From Cytobacillus horneckiae (lineage in GTDB: Bacteria > Bacillota > Bacilli > Bacillales > Cytobacillaceae), in assembly GCF_002835735.1 (NCBI RefSeq), contig NZ_PISD01000019.1, positions 62,001 to 126,000 of the forward strand: DNA of 64,000 nt. Direction: 5' to 3'. The notes beneath the pieces were generated by a model. The model did no database searches, was not told the DNA's origin, and worked only from the letters and a program-made list of their open reading frames with translations. A program made the position numbers and the translations under genes. This document shows positions 27,862-36,376 of this stretch, piece by piece. How positions within the stretch are numbered: position 1 is the stretch's first letter; each line of letters begins with the position of its first letter.

Positions 27862-28824
27862 ATGATGAATAAAATTGAAAAAAGGTGGTTTATCTTGTCC
27901 ATCTTCAAAAATAAAAAACTAATCACAATTGTTAAGTATTTTGTGCCTTTAATCATATTAATAATCATCTTTTTTGAAGCGAGAAACTTCTTTACCCACT
28001 TCAACTGGTCTTTATTAGATCATTACTTGGACAGGCTGTCATTATTTAATATACTATTCATTATATTGCTAGGGTTAATCGCTTTAGTGCCGATGTTTTT
28101 TTATGATGTGATCTTAACTCGGCTGCTGAATATAAAAATTTCGACGAAAAAGCTAATAGGATATTCTCTTTCCGCCAACGCTTATTCAAATTTAATTGGC
28201 TTTGGCGGGGTAGCTGGTGCCACCCTTAGAACGATTTATTATCGGCCTTACATTAAAGATAGTACGCCATATATTAAAATCATTGCTAAATTATCGCTGT
28301 TTTATTTATGCGGTTTATCAATTTTATCCTGGTTTGTACTGTTTACAAGCAACGGGTTGTTTAGTGAATTAAGATTGGCGCATATTGCTGCTTGGGGGAT
28401 TGCCCTGTATGCACCTATTCTCCTAATTGTCTTCTTTTTTAAGAGGAAGCTATGGGATTTATCGAATGTTAAAAGAGATTTTATTACTGAACTGATGATG
28501 ATATCAGTTTTTGAATGGTTATTTGTTGTTATTTGCATATGGGGAATTGTTAATATTATGGGCTTTACCATTTCATTAATTGCTGTATTTCCAATTGTCA
28601 TCCTAGGTGCATGTGCGGGCATTGTAAGTATGCTGCCTGGCGGAATTGGTTCATTTGATTTGGTAATATTATTAGGATTTGAAGCGCAGGGCATACCCGG
28701 CGAGCTTGGTTTACTCGTGCTAATGTTTTATCGTGCTTGCTATTATATCATTCCTGCATTACTGGGTACTCCATTTGCTCTAAATGCACTGTGGGGAAAG
28801 CTTAAGCCTGATCGATTTATTTAA
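27862..28824 (+). CDS. MprF-type flippase-domain membrane protein (LPG synthase TM family)
   Basis: A 320-residue protein with about eight membrane helices that matches only the N-terminal flippase part of MprF (UPF0104/LPG_synthase_TM). Family signs are NAYSNLIGFGGVAGATLRTI, CAGIVSMLPGGIGSFDLVIL and LLVLMFYRACYYIIPALLG. The cytosolic aminoacyl-transferase domain of full-length MprF is absent, so it cannot make lysyl-phosphatidylglycerol by itself; lipid flipping or another transport role is inferred. Ribosome site GAGGGGAG. It converges with bioY across a repeat-filled terminator. Confidence 0.8.
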   Translation: MMNKIEKRWFILSIFKNKKLITIVKYFVPLIILIIIFFEARNFFTHFNWSLLDHYLDRLSLFNILFIILLGLIALVPMFFYDVILTRLLNIKISTKKLIGYSLSANAYSNLIGFGGVAGATLRTIYYRPYIKDSTPYIKIIAKLSLFYLCGLSILSWFVLFTSNGLFSELRLAHIAAWGIALYAPILLIVFFFKRKLWDLSNVKRDFITELMMISVFEWLFVVICIWGIVNIMGFTISLIAVFPIVILGACAGIVSMLPGGIGSFDLVILLGFEAQGIPGELGLLVLMFYRACYYIIPALLGTPFALNALWGKLKPDRFI

Positions 28825-28828
28825 TAGA

Positions 28829-29015
28829 AATAGAGAAGGAAAATATCCTTCTTAGAGTGCTGAGAAACTGATAATAACAAAATGCAATTAGGTTTAGAAA
28901 GTCTAATCTCTCGCTTTGCGGAAAGCGAGAGATTAGACTCGGAACATCTCAAATCCTTCTTATTTTGTAATGAGTTTCACGCTTCAGCCTGAGAAAGTAG
29001 AGTTCCTTCTCTATT
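28829..29015. repeat. Dispersed repeat copy B inside a split bidirectional terminator
   Basis: Bounded by perfect 13-bp inverted arms AATAGAGAAGGAA (28829-28841) and TTCCTTCTCTATT (29003-29015). Within it lie the repeat head TGAGAAACTGATAATAACAA and a perfect 18-bp stem (28900-28917 with 28922-28939, loop GCGG). The region separates two converging genes and probably ends transcription from both sides. Confidence 0.7.
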
Positions 29016-29026
29016 TCATTTGTTTA

Positions 29027-29611
29027 TTAAGCAATTTTGTCTTTGTTTTTACTCAATTGTTCGTGAAAAAGCAATTTTGCAGACATTAAACGTTGACGAG
29101 TAAGGATGCCGATCCATGAAGCAAGTGCAGCCTTAATGAATCCGCCAATGATAAATGGTGCAAACCCAGCCATAAAAGCGGCTGTCCACGATAAATTTGC
29201 TGCAACTTTTAGCCATGCGGTACCAAAGATTAAAGTGATAAACATGCCGATAATATTAGCGATTAGTGCATTTTTAATAGTGAATGAAGTTTTTTCTAAA
29301 TAATATCCCATTATGAATACGGTTGGGATATATCCGATTAAATATCCGCCAGTCGGTCCAACCAATTTAGATACTCCTCCGGAAAACTCTGCAAATACTG
29401 GAACTCCAGCAGCCCCAATTGCTAAATAAAGAAGAACAGATAAAGTGCCGTATTTTGATCCTAAAATGGTGGCAGCTAGTCCAATAGCTAAAGTTTGCCC
29501 TGTAATAGGAACAAGAGGTAGCGGAATAAATAATTGTGCCATCACACCTGTAATAGCTGCAAATAATGCTGTTATGATGAGTGATCTGAGTTTAAGCTGA
29601 TCTTTTGTCAA
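29027..29611 (-). CDS. bioY: Biotin transporter BioY
   Basis: A 194-residue substrate-binding (S) component of an ECF-type biotin transporter, with six membrane helices. Signatures: FIPLPLVPITGQTLAIGLAA and GPTGGYLIGYIPTVFIMGYY. TTG start behind GAGAGGGG. No ecfA or ecfT gene is next to it, so it works alone or with a shared energising module. The promoter carries two BirA-like operators, which indicates repression by biotin. Confidence 0.92.
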   Translation of the reverse strand: MTKDQLKLRSLIITALFAAITGVMAQLFIPLPLVPITGQTLAIGLAATILGSKYGTLSVLLYLAIGAAGVPVFAEFSGGVSKLVGPTGGYLIGYIPTVFIMGYYLEKTSFTIKNALIANIIGMFITLIFGTAWLKVAANLSWTAAFMAGFAPFIIGGFIKAALASWIGILTRQRLMSAKLLFHEQLSKNKDKIA

Positions 29612-29628
29612 AATGAATCCCCTCTCAT

Positions 29629-29712
29629 ATGTAAACTTAATATTAATTATAGTTTACATTATAAAAAGGATGAAGTCTTATTGTCAACTTAATATCAACA
29701 GAGGTTAACAAT
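29629..29712 (-). promoter_or_regulatory. bioY promoter with two BirA-like operators
   Basis: On the minus strand TTGACA (29686-29681), an 18-base spacer, and TATAAT form a consensus promoter. One operator, ATGTAAAC-N15-GTTTACAT (29629-29659), starts at the -10 box. A second, ATTGTCAAC-N15-GTTAACAAT (29680-29712), overlaps the -35 box and reaches into the 3' end of the DinB gene. Both fit the spaced inverted repeat used by BirA in Bacillus. Confidence 0.8.
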
Positions 29713-30190
29713 ATTGTGATCGATTTTTATTTTCTTGATGAATTCTTTTAATCGTCTCCATATGTAATGCCTCATGGTAAGTGCTGAATAAAACTGCTTC
29801 ACCTACTGTATAAAATGTGATTCCACCTTTATTTGTATAAGGAACAGATAGCTTTTCTGCCAATCTGCTTTGATTAATTTTTTGAATCCTCTCATTTTGT
29901 TGTTGCATTTCTTCTTTAATTTCATCAATAGTAGGCGGTGTGCCTATCCAATTTGCCGGTTTTGTTCCAGCCGAAAAATAGAGTGCAAATGTTTCGGGGA
30001 TTTGTTGCTCAATTCCACTTAACTGAAAAGCGAGAAGCTCCTGAACATAGACAATATGTCCAAAATTCCAACGAATATTGTTGTTATAGCCTGGTGGAAT
30101 CAAATCCGCGAATTCTTCTTTTATCCTCATGATCGAATTTTCTGTAATAGAACGAACAGTTTTAAGATGATTATAGATAAATTGAGTCAT
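29705..30190 (-). CDS. DinB-family protein
   Basis: A 161-residue four-helix-bundle protein of the DinB/YfiT superfamily. The expected metal-binding histidines appear in IRWNFGHIVYVQELL, and in FSTYHEALHMETIK. Members bind a divalent metal and many act as thiol-dependent transferases; the substrate here is unknown. Ribosome site AAGGAGGGAAGTT directly before the ATG. The second bioY operator overlaps its last codons. Confidence 0.8.
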   Translation of the reverse strand: MTQFIYNHLKTVRSITENSIMRIKEEFADLIPPGYNNNIRWNFGHIVYVQELLAFQLSGIEQQIPETFALYFSAGTKPANWIGTPPTIDEIKEEMQQQNERIQKINQSRLAEKLSVPYTNKGGITFYTVGEAVLFSTYHEALHMETIKRIHQENKNRSQYC

Positions 30191-30294
30191 AACTTCCCTC
30201 CTTAACGTTTATTTCGCTACGATGCATTCTTTTTCCTGTGAATTTAGTAAAAGAAAGTTAAATAGGTTGAAATATTTATTAGGTTGTGTAAAAT

Positions 30295-30324
30295 ATAATT
30301 AACAATTATCATTTTGTTAATTAT
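30295..30324. promoter_or_regulatory. Palindromic operator upstream of the NAD salvage operon
   Basis: Perfect 11-bp inverted repeat ATAATTAACAA-N8-TTGTTAATTAT about 30 bases before the first gene. A TATAAT at its left edge suggests that it overlaps the -10 region. It is a candidate site for the NrtR-like protein encoded directly downstream. Confidence 0.6.
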
Positions 30325-30352
30325 AAAAATAGGACGGTGACAGTATATAGAT

Positions 30353-31106
30353 ATGACAAATAAAAAATATCGTACACCAGATGGCTACACAGCAGATATT
30401 GCCGTTTTTACTATTGTTACAGAGGATTCTAAGCCTTTTACGCCTCCTATCATGTCGCTTAATATTATGCTGATAAAACGAGCAGAATTCACGCTAGAAG
30501 GATCAAAAAATGTTGAAGCTGGCAAATGGGCATTGCCAGGCGGTTTTGTCCAGCCGGATGAGGATGCATATGAAGCTGCTTCTCGTGAGTTAACAGAGGA
30601 AACTGGTATAGAAGGTATACATATAAAAACAATTTGGTGTTTATGATAAGCCAGGGCGTGATCCGAGAGGATGGATTATTTCAAACGCTCATTATGCAAT
30701 TGTGCCAGAACATCATTTATTAAAAAGAAAAGCAAGTGATGATGCAGACCAGGTTGAACTTTTTAATGTGGATGATGTGCTTCAATATGAACTGGCGTTT
30801 GACCATAAAACGATTATTGAGGACGCAGTAGCAGTAATTAAAAAAGAAATATTGCAAACAACTGCTGCGAAAAATTTTCTGCCAGCAGAATTCACTTACT
30901 CAGAATTGCAGGCGGTATTATCAACAGTAACAACTGATCCAGCGATACTAAATGAGCAATCATTTGCGAGGAAGATTAAAGCGCTGCCTTTTATCGAGCT
31001 TGTAGAAGGAAAAACAACACAGAGAACTTCTAAGAAAGCAACGAAACTATATAAATTTAACGAATTAGAGGTTGTGAAACCAATATATACGGCAAGATAT
31101 AACTAA
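30353..31106 (+). pseudogene. NrtR-like Nudix regulator/hydrolase gene with a one-base frameshift
   Basis: First frame: MTNKKYRTPDGYTADIAVFT up to an intact Nudix box (GGFVQPDEDAYEAASRELTE, then ETGI), ending early at 30646. The A5 run at 30625-30629 has one extra base: removing an A restores HIKQFGVYDKPGRDPRGW and the rest of the Nudix domain plus a C-terminal winged helix (FTYSELQAVLSTVT ... KLYKFNELEV). Nudix plus winged helix is the NrtR layout, regulators of NAD metabolism. It heads an operon with nicotinamidase, pncB and nadE. Either the gene is broken or the A-run is a sequencing error. Confidence 0.8.
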
Positions 31107-31124
31107 AGAAAGCGGGTGGGAGTA

Positions 31125-31670
31125 ATGATGAAAAAGGCGCTTATTAATATCGACTATACAAATGATTTTGTTGTAGGAGCACTGCCGTGCGGACAACCGG
31201 CCATTGACATTGAAGATGAAATTGTTAAAATAACTAAGCAGTTTATTGATGAAGGTGAATTATCCGTATTTGCTGTTGATTTGCATTTTGAAGATGATAC
31301 TTACCATCCGGAAAACGCTTTATATCCACCGCATAATATTGATGGAACAGAAGGCAGAGAATTATACGGACAGTTAAAAAAATTATATAATGAAAATAAG
31401 CATTTAGACCAAGTAATATGGATGGATAAAACTAGATATAGTGCTTTTGCAGGTACTGATTTAGAAATCAAGCTGAGAGAGCGTAATATACAGGAGCTTC
31501 ATTTAGTTGGCGTGTGTACGGATATTTGTGTTCTGCATACAGCTGTAGATGCTTACAATTTGGGGTTTAAACTTTTCATCTATGAACAGGCAACTGCAAG
31601 CTTTAATCAGATTGGTCATGAGTGGGCACTGCAACATTTTAAAACATCAATGAACGCAGTTGTTAAATAA
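31125..31670 (+). CDS. pncA: Isochorismatase-fold amidohydrolase, probable nicotinamidase
   Basis: A 181-183-residue cysteine hydrolase. The catalytic triad is visible: Asp in NIDYTNDFV, Lys in WMDKTRYSAF, Cys in LVGVCTDICVLHTA. The metal-binding stretch is FAVDLHFEDDTYHPE. Nicotinamidase converts nicotinamide to nicotinate, and the operon setting (pncB and nadE just downstream) supports that reaction over other isochorismatase activities. Ribosome site GGGTGGGAG overlaps the longer GTG frame, so the ATG pair at 31125/31128 is preferred. Confidence 0.85.
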   Translation: MMKKALINIDYTNDFVVGALPCGQPAIDIEDEIVKITKQFIDEGELSVFAVDLHFEDDTYHPENALYPPHNIDGTEGRELYGQLKKLYNENKHLDQVIWMDKTRYSAFAGTDLEIKLRERNIQELHLVGVCTDICVLHTAVDAYNLGFKLFIYEQATASFNQIGHEWALQHFKTSMNAVVK

Positions 31671-31690
31671 AGAAAAAGGGGTATTTTGTA

Positions 31691-33166
31691 ATGAATAAGC
31701 CATATCCAGACGACAGCATGACACTACATACAGATCTTTATCAAATTAATATGGCCCAAACGTATTGGCAAGATGGAATCCATAATAAAAAAGCTGTTTT
31801 TGATATATATTTCAGAAAACTTCCATTTGGAAATGGATACGGAATTTTTGCCGGATTAGAAAGAGCTATTAAATTCATAAAAGATTTCAAGTTTTCCAAA
31901 AGCGATATTGACTATTTACGTGAAGAACTGAACTATCCAGAAGCATTTTTAGATTATTTATCGACGTTAACTTTCACAGGTTCAATCCGATCTATGGTGG
32001 AGGGAGAGCTTGTGTTCGCAAATGAACCAATTGTTCGCATTGAAGCGCCGCTCGCCCAAGCGCAATTAATCGAAACTGCATTATTAAATATTATTAATTA
32101 CCAAACATTAATTGCTACAAAGGCTGCAAGAATTAAAGAGGTACTTGATGATGGCATTGCGATGGAATTCGGTTCAAGGCGGGCACAGGAAATGGATGCT
32201 GGCGTTTGGGGGGCACGTGCTTCTTATATTGGCGGCTTTCATGCCACCTCAAATACGAGAGCAGGTAAAATGTTTGACATCCCCGTTGCGGGAACACATG
32301 CTCATTCTCTTGTTCAAGCCTATCAAGACGAATACACGGCGTTTCATAAATATGCTGCAACCCATAAGGACTGCACTTTTTTAGTTGATACTTATGACAC
32401 ATTGCGTTCAGGCGTTCCGACAGCTATTAGAGTTGCTAAAGAGCTCGGTGATAAGATTAATTTTGCTGGAATTAGAATCGATAGCGGAGATTTAGCTTAT
32501 TTATCAAAAGAAGCAAGAAAAATGCTTGATGAAGCTGGTTTTACTAAAACAAAAATTGTTGCTTCCAATGATTTGGATGAGTATACTGCAATGAATTTGA
32601 AAGCTCAAGGTGCTAAAATCGATACTTGGGGTATCGGAACAAAGCTGATTACAGGTTATGATCAGCCGGCACTAGGAGCTGTATATAAGATGGTATCGAT
32701 CGAAAATGAACATGGAGAGATGGAAGATACGATAAAAATCAGCGGAAATCCTGAAAAAGTAACAACTCCTGGTCTAAAAAGAGTTTATCGCATCATAAAT
32801 AAGGAAAATCATAAATCAGAGGGGGACTATATTTCCCTTGAAGAAGAGAAACCGCATGAACAGGAACGGTTAAAAATGTTCCATCCGGTTCACACGTATA
32901 TTAGCAAATTTGTCACTAATTTTGAGGCAAGAGATTTGCATAAAGATATCTTTGTGAATGGGGAACTTGTCTATGAAACACCTTCATTAAAAGAAATCCA
33001 AGCATATGTTCAGGAAAATTTAGATTTGTTATGGCATGAGTATCGGAGATCTTTAAATCCTGAAGAGTACCCTGTCGATTTAAGTCCATTATGCTGGGAA
33101 AATAAAATTAATCTAATAGATGAAGTAAAGCAGAAGGTGAAGGCAAATATAAACAAAAACAACTAA
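31691..33166 (+). CDS. pncB: Nicotinate phosphoribosyltransferase
   Basis: A 491-residue enzyme converting nicotinate, PRPP and ATP to nicotinate mononucleotide. Family signs: TDLYQINMAQTYWQDG at the N-terminus, EFGSRRAQEMDAG, the phosphohistidine loop PVAGTHAHSLVQAY, and the PRPP-binding region GIRIDSGDLAYLSKEAR. Length and order match Bacillus PncB. Ribosome site AAAAAGGGG. It lies 20 bases after the nicotinamidase gene and 15 before nadE. Confidence 0.95.
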   Translation: MNKPYPDDSMTLHTDLYQINMAQTYWQDGIHNKKAVFDIYFRKLPFGNGYGIFAGLERAIKFIKDFKFSKSDIDYLREELNYPEAFLDYLSTLTFTGSIRSMVEGELVFANEPIVRIEAPLAQAQLIETALLNIINYQTLIATKAARIKEVLDDGIAMEFGSRRAQEMDAGVWGARASYIGGFHATSNTRAGKMFDIPVAGTHAHSLVQAYQDEYTAFHKYAATHKDCTFLVDTYDTLRSGVPTAIRVAKELGDKINFAGIRIDSGDLAYLSKEARKMLDEAGFTKTKIVASNDLDEYTAMNLKAQGAKIDTWGIGTKLITGYDQPALGAVYKMVSIENEHGEMEDTIKISGNPEKVTTPGLKRVYRIINKENHKSEGDYISLEEEKPHEQERLKMFHPVHTYISKFVTNFEARDLHKDIFVNGELVYETPSLKEIQAYVQENLDLLWHEYRRSLNPEEYPVDLSPLCWENKINLIDEVKQKVKANINKNN

Positions 33167-33181
33167 AGGGGAGCTGTTATC

Positions 33182-34003
33182 ATGTCAATGCAACAAATAA
33201 TAATCGAAGCCCTTAATGTGAAGCCTGAAATCAATCCAAAAGAAGAAATTCGGGCAAGAGTAAATTTTTTAAAAGACTATTTGAAGAAGTCTGGTGCTAA
33301 AGGTTATGTTCTTGGGATTAGCGGCGGACAAGACTCTTCCTTGGCAGGGCGTCTAGCACAGCTGGCAGCTGAAGAATTGCGTGAAGAGGGTTATAAAGCA
33401 ACATTTGTTGCCATTAGACTGCCGTATGGACAACAGCATGATGAAGATGATGCGAAGCGTGCATTAAATTTTATCGGTGCAGACAAGGAATACACTTATA
33501 ATGTAAAACAGCCAGTTGACGAAGTCCAGGCAGTTTACAATAATATTAAAAATTTAGTGCCGTTGAAGGATTTTCATAAAGGAAATGTTAAAGCGCGAAC
33601 TAGAATGATTGCACAATATGTGTTTGGCGGCCAAATGGGACTGCTAGTCATTGGCACAGATCATGCAGCTGAAGCGGTGACAGGATTCTTTACTAAATAT
33701 GGCGATGGCGGAGCGGATGTACTGCCATTATCCGGATTATCAAAACGGCAAGGGAAACAATTGCTTAAAGAGCTTGGTGCAGAGGAGCGACTATATTTAA
33801 AAGTGCCAACAGCTGACTTGCTCGATCAGACTCCAGGCCAAGCAGATGAAACTGAGCTCGGAATTACATATGATGAGCTCGATGACTATCTTGAAGGTAA
33901 AAAAGTAAGTACAGAAATAGCAGAAAAAGTCGAAAAACGATATTTAATTACCGAGCATAAACGACAATTGCCGGCTTCCATGCATGATAGCTGGTGGAAA
34001 TAA
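33182..34003 (+). CDS. nadE: Ammonia-dependent NAD synthetase
   Basis: A 273-residue enzyme catalysing the last step of NAD synthesis. Visible are the PP-loop [39 protein letters not shown] and [19 protein letters not shown]. There is no glutaminase domain, so it uses ammonia. Ribosome site AAAGGGGAGC. It ends the operon, and a strong terminator follows. Together the genes recycle nicotinamide to NAD (the adenylyltransferase nadD is not here). Confidence 0.96.
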   Translation: MSMQQIIIEALNVKPEINPKEEIRARVNFLKDYLKKSGAKGYVLGISGGQDSSLAGRLAQLAAEELREEGYKATFVAIRLPYGQQHDEDDAKRALNFIGADKEYTYNVKQPVDEVQAVYNNIKNLVPLKDFHKGNVKARTRMIAQYVFGGQMGLLVIGTDHAAEAVTGFFTKYGDGGADVLPLSGLSKRQGKQLLKELGAEERLYLKVPTADLLDQTPGQADETELGITYDELDDYLEGKKVSTEIAEKVEKRYLITEHKRQLPASMHDSWWK

Positions 34004-34028
34004 TTTAAGCTGACTTCCTGTAAAACAA

Positions 34029-34058
34029 AAAAGTGTCCGATGAAGGACACTTTTTTTA
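34029..34058. terminator. Terminator between nadE and the converging PAP2 gene
   Basis: Stem AAGTGTCC/GGACACTT with a loop GATGAA, T-run on the plus strand and A-run on the left that serves the minus strand. Confidence 0.88.
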
Positions 34059-34652
34059 TTGATCAAGATCTTTTTGTTTTCGTTTTCGAGGGATCACTTT
34101 CTCCTCAATATTCTCGTAAACATCTAACAAACGTCTAACAATCGGCATGCGCGGCAACAGGAAATACATAGCAATTGCACATAATGTAGCAATTAGTGCA
34201 CCTGTAATCACATCAAATGGATAATGGACGCCTACCCAAATTCGCGAAACTCCAACAAGCACTGCGATAAGCAGCCATAAAATGTTCTTTTTATTATATA
34301 GCCAAAATGCTACACAAAATGCGAAAAACAATATGGTGTGGTCGCTTGGAAATGAATTATTTGCCGTCTTTTCAATTAAAAAATTTACGTTTGACAACTC
34401 TACAAACGGTTGATAATTAAAGTGTAGCTTTCCTGCTAATTTTCCTATGATTTCTGCCAAAATAAAAGCAAAGCCGGCAGTCATCACCATGTACCTGTTT
34501 TTCTCTGTTCTAGTGAACCAATAGAACAGGGTCATTAATGCTAATAAAATCACGGTATACTCTGCAATAAAAATAAAAGGCGTGTTTAGAGACGGGTATT
34601 CAAAGCCTAAATCGTTTATCGCTCTGAATAATGAGATATTCATTTCATTCAT
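34056..34652 (-). CDS. bcrC: Undecaprenyl-diphosphatase, BcrC-like PAP2 phosphatase
   Basis: About 198 residues, taking the ATG (MNEMNISLFRAINDLG) that follows AGAAGG; the 56-codon extension upstream overlaps the next promoter and lacks a ribosome site. Five membrane helices and the three PAP2 phosphatase motifs: KLAGKLHFNYQPF (first motif region), FPSDHTILFFAF, and VGVSRIWVGVHYPFDVITG. It dephosphorylates undecaprenyl diphosphate outside the membrane to recycle the wall lipid carrier and can give bacitracin resistance. Divergent from the TetR gene, with about 210 bases between them. Confidence 0.85.
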   Translation of the reverse strand: MNEMNISLFRAINDLGFEYPSLNTPFIFIAEYTVILLALMTLFYWFTRTEKNRYMVMTAGFAFILAEIIGKLAGKLHFNYQPFVELSNVNFLIEKTANNSFPSDHTILFFAFCVAFWLYNKKNILWLLIAVLVGVSRIWVGVHYPFDVITGALIATLCAIAMYFLLPRMPIVRRLLDVYENIEEKVIPRKRKQKDLDQ

Positions 34653-34799
34653 ATTAAAACCTTCTTTTAACCTTTCTGTTTGAATCATTTTATAGCATTC
34701 AAATTGAATGACATATTTTATTATAATGATTGGAGAACTAGATGTCATTAAAAAAGGGAATGGAAAAAATATTATCATTGACATTGAGAAAGGAATTTG

Positions 34800-34825
34800 G
34801 TAATTTGATTGTATAATCAAATTAC
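34800..34825. promoter_or_regulatory. TetR operator, site 1
   Basis: Perfect 11-bp inverted repeat GTAATTTGATT-GTAT-AATCAAATTAC. It contains a TATAAT (34812-34817) and lies 38 bases before the tetR start, so binding would block its promoter. The core matches site 2 at 35489. Confidence 0.75.
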
Positions 34826-34863
34826 TATTTATATAATCAGTTTTTTATAGCGGAGGAAGTTCA

Positions 34864-35454
34864 ATGGCAGAATCATTTATTGTAGAAGCAAGAAGAGAAC
34901 AAATCATCAACGCATGCATTGATACATTAGAAGAGGTTGGTTACGTAAAAGTCAGTTTAACCAAAATTGCCCGGAAAGCAAAAATAAGTACGGGACTGAT
35001 TTCTTATCATTTTAGTGATAAGGCAGATTTAATTAATCATACTCTGATTTATTTATTATCTAATCAACTTGATTATATTAGCGAAAGAGTCGTTGGTAAA
35101 AACACCGCTACAGAACAGCTCCAAGCTTTCATCGAAGCTAGTATCATTTATCAGGAAACTCATTACAAAAATAATATTGCCTTAATTGAAATAATATTTA
35201 ATGCACAAACTTCGGATGAGACGCCATACTACAGGATAACCGATGAAGAGGAAGAAGATCATTTATATATGCTGCTAAAGGATATTTTACTTGAAGGTAA
35301 AAATAAACAGGAATTTACACAAGTTTTTAATGCTGATGCTGTTGCAACAATAATCCAGGGAGCAATTTCGGAAAGTATGTTAAAGGATTTGAGCAAGGTG
35401 GATTATAACTATAGCCATGAGTTAATTAAAATGCTGATGAGTATGATTAAATGA
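34864..35454 (+). CDS. TetR/AcrR-family repressor
   Basis: A 196-residue regulator with the TetR helix-turn-helix at residues about 10-55 (RREQIINACIDTLEEVGY, LTKIARKAKISTGLISYHFSD) and a helical C-terminal ligand domain. Ribosome site GGAGGAAG. The palindrome in front of it recurs in front of the next gene, so it most likely represses itself and the YqeB-like membrane protein. The ligand is unknown. Confidence 0.88.
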   Translation: MAESFIVEARREQIINACIDTLEEVGYVKVSLTKIARKAKISTGLISYHFSDKADLINHTLIYLLSNQLDYISERVVGKNTATEQLQAFIEASIIYQETHYKNNIALIEIIFNAQTSDETPYYRITDEEEEDHLYMLLKDILLEGKNKQEFTQVFNADAVATIIQGAISESMLKDLSKVDYNYSHELIKMLMSMIK

Positions 35455-35458
35455 TGAG

Positions 35459-35484
35459 AAGAGCACGAAATGTGCTTTTATTTA
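35459..35484 (+). terminator. Weak terminator after tetR
   Basis: Stem AGCAC/GTGCT with a five-base loop followed by TTTATTT, between the tetR stop and operator site 2. Confidence 0.55.
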
Positions 35485-35488
35485 AACT

Positions 35489-35510
35489 TATTTGATTGAC
35501 TAATCAAATA
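35489..35510. promoter_or_regulatory. TetR operator, site 2
   Basis: Perfect 9-bp inverted repeat TATTTGATT-GACT-AATCAAATA, same core (ATTTGATT-N4-AATCAAAT) as site 1, 35 bases before the YqeB-like gene. Confidence 0.75.
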
Positions 35511-35544
35511 AAAAACTAACTATTCAATAGGGGAGCGGTTCTGT

Positions 35545-36230
35545 ATGAACCATCATGTCACAAAATTAGGTTTGACTGTTTTTGAAAGAGCATTAATTTT
35601 AGTCATTCCAACTGCTATTGGAGGTATTGTTGGCTGGTTTTTACCAGTGATAGTATCTGGATTAAAGAGAATTCCAATTCTATCTTCCAATGATTTGATA
35701 ATGTTGATTGACTCATTTCACTCTTTTTCGGTTTCGGTTATCGCAATGATTATTGGAATCATTGCTGGATTTATTTTATCGATAATTATTTTTAATGAAA
35801 GCCTTAATATTTTTATTGATGATACCAAAATCAAGCTAGTAATAAAGGAAGAAGAAACAATTATTTCAAAAAATATGGTATCTGCGATTTTTATCGAGGA
35901 AAAACAATTAAAGCTGCTTGATAATGAAGGGAAGGAAATATTTAGTAGAGAGATCGATATACCGACAGAGAAAGTAAAAGATGCATTTTTGTCTCATTTC
36001 TATCCATGGAAAAATGAAGATCCTTATAAAAGCTGTTCCAATTATGGAGGCTAAACGAAGAGATGGTTTTAGGAGAAACGATTCAATCAATCTTATATTC
36101 ACGCAGACTTTCATTAAGAGAAAAGGATGAAAAGAAGGCGGATCAATTAAAAACTGATCTAAATGAGTTAGGTGTGATTGTAAAGGATAGGGGAGAAGAG
36201 CAATTAATTAGAAGAATTACTAGAGGTTAA
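35545..36230 (+). pseudogene. YqeB-like membrane protein gene with a one-base frameshift
   Basis: The first frame encodes two membrane helices (residues about 18-38 and 62-84) and a soluble domain up to HFYPWKNEDPYKS, then stops at 36054. Adding one A to the A4 run at 36028-36031 restores DPYKKLFQLWRLNEEMV and a charged C-terminal region ending EEQLIRRITRG at 36230. The restored length of about 228 residues and the layout resemble B. subtilis YqeB, whose function is unknown. Ribosome site AGGGGAGCGG. It is preceded by a copy of the TetR operator. Confidence 0.7.
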
Positions 36231-36376
36231 TTCCAAAAGAATCTAATTGCGGTCCTTTTAGGATGACAGTTTAATATTGCATGTTTTGCTTTATATCTCC
36301 TCTGTCAGTGTATTAAGGAAAGTTGACCAACAATTACCGCTTACATAGTTTAATATATTCTGGTTTAATAAAAACT

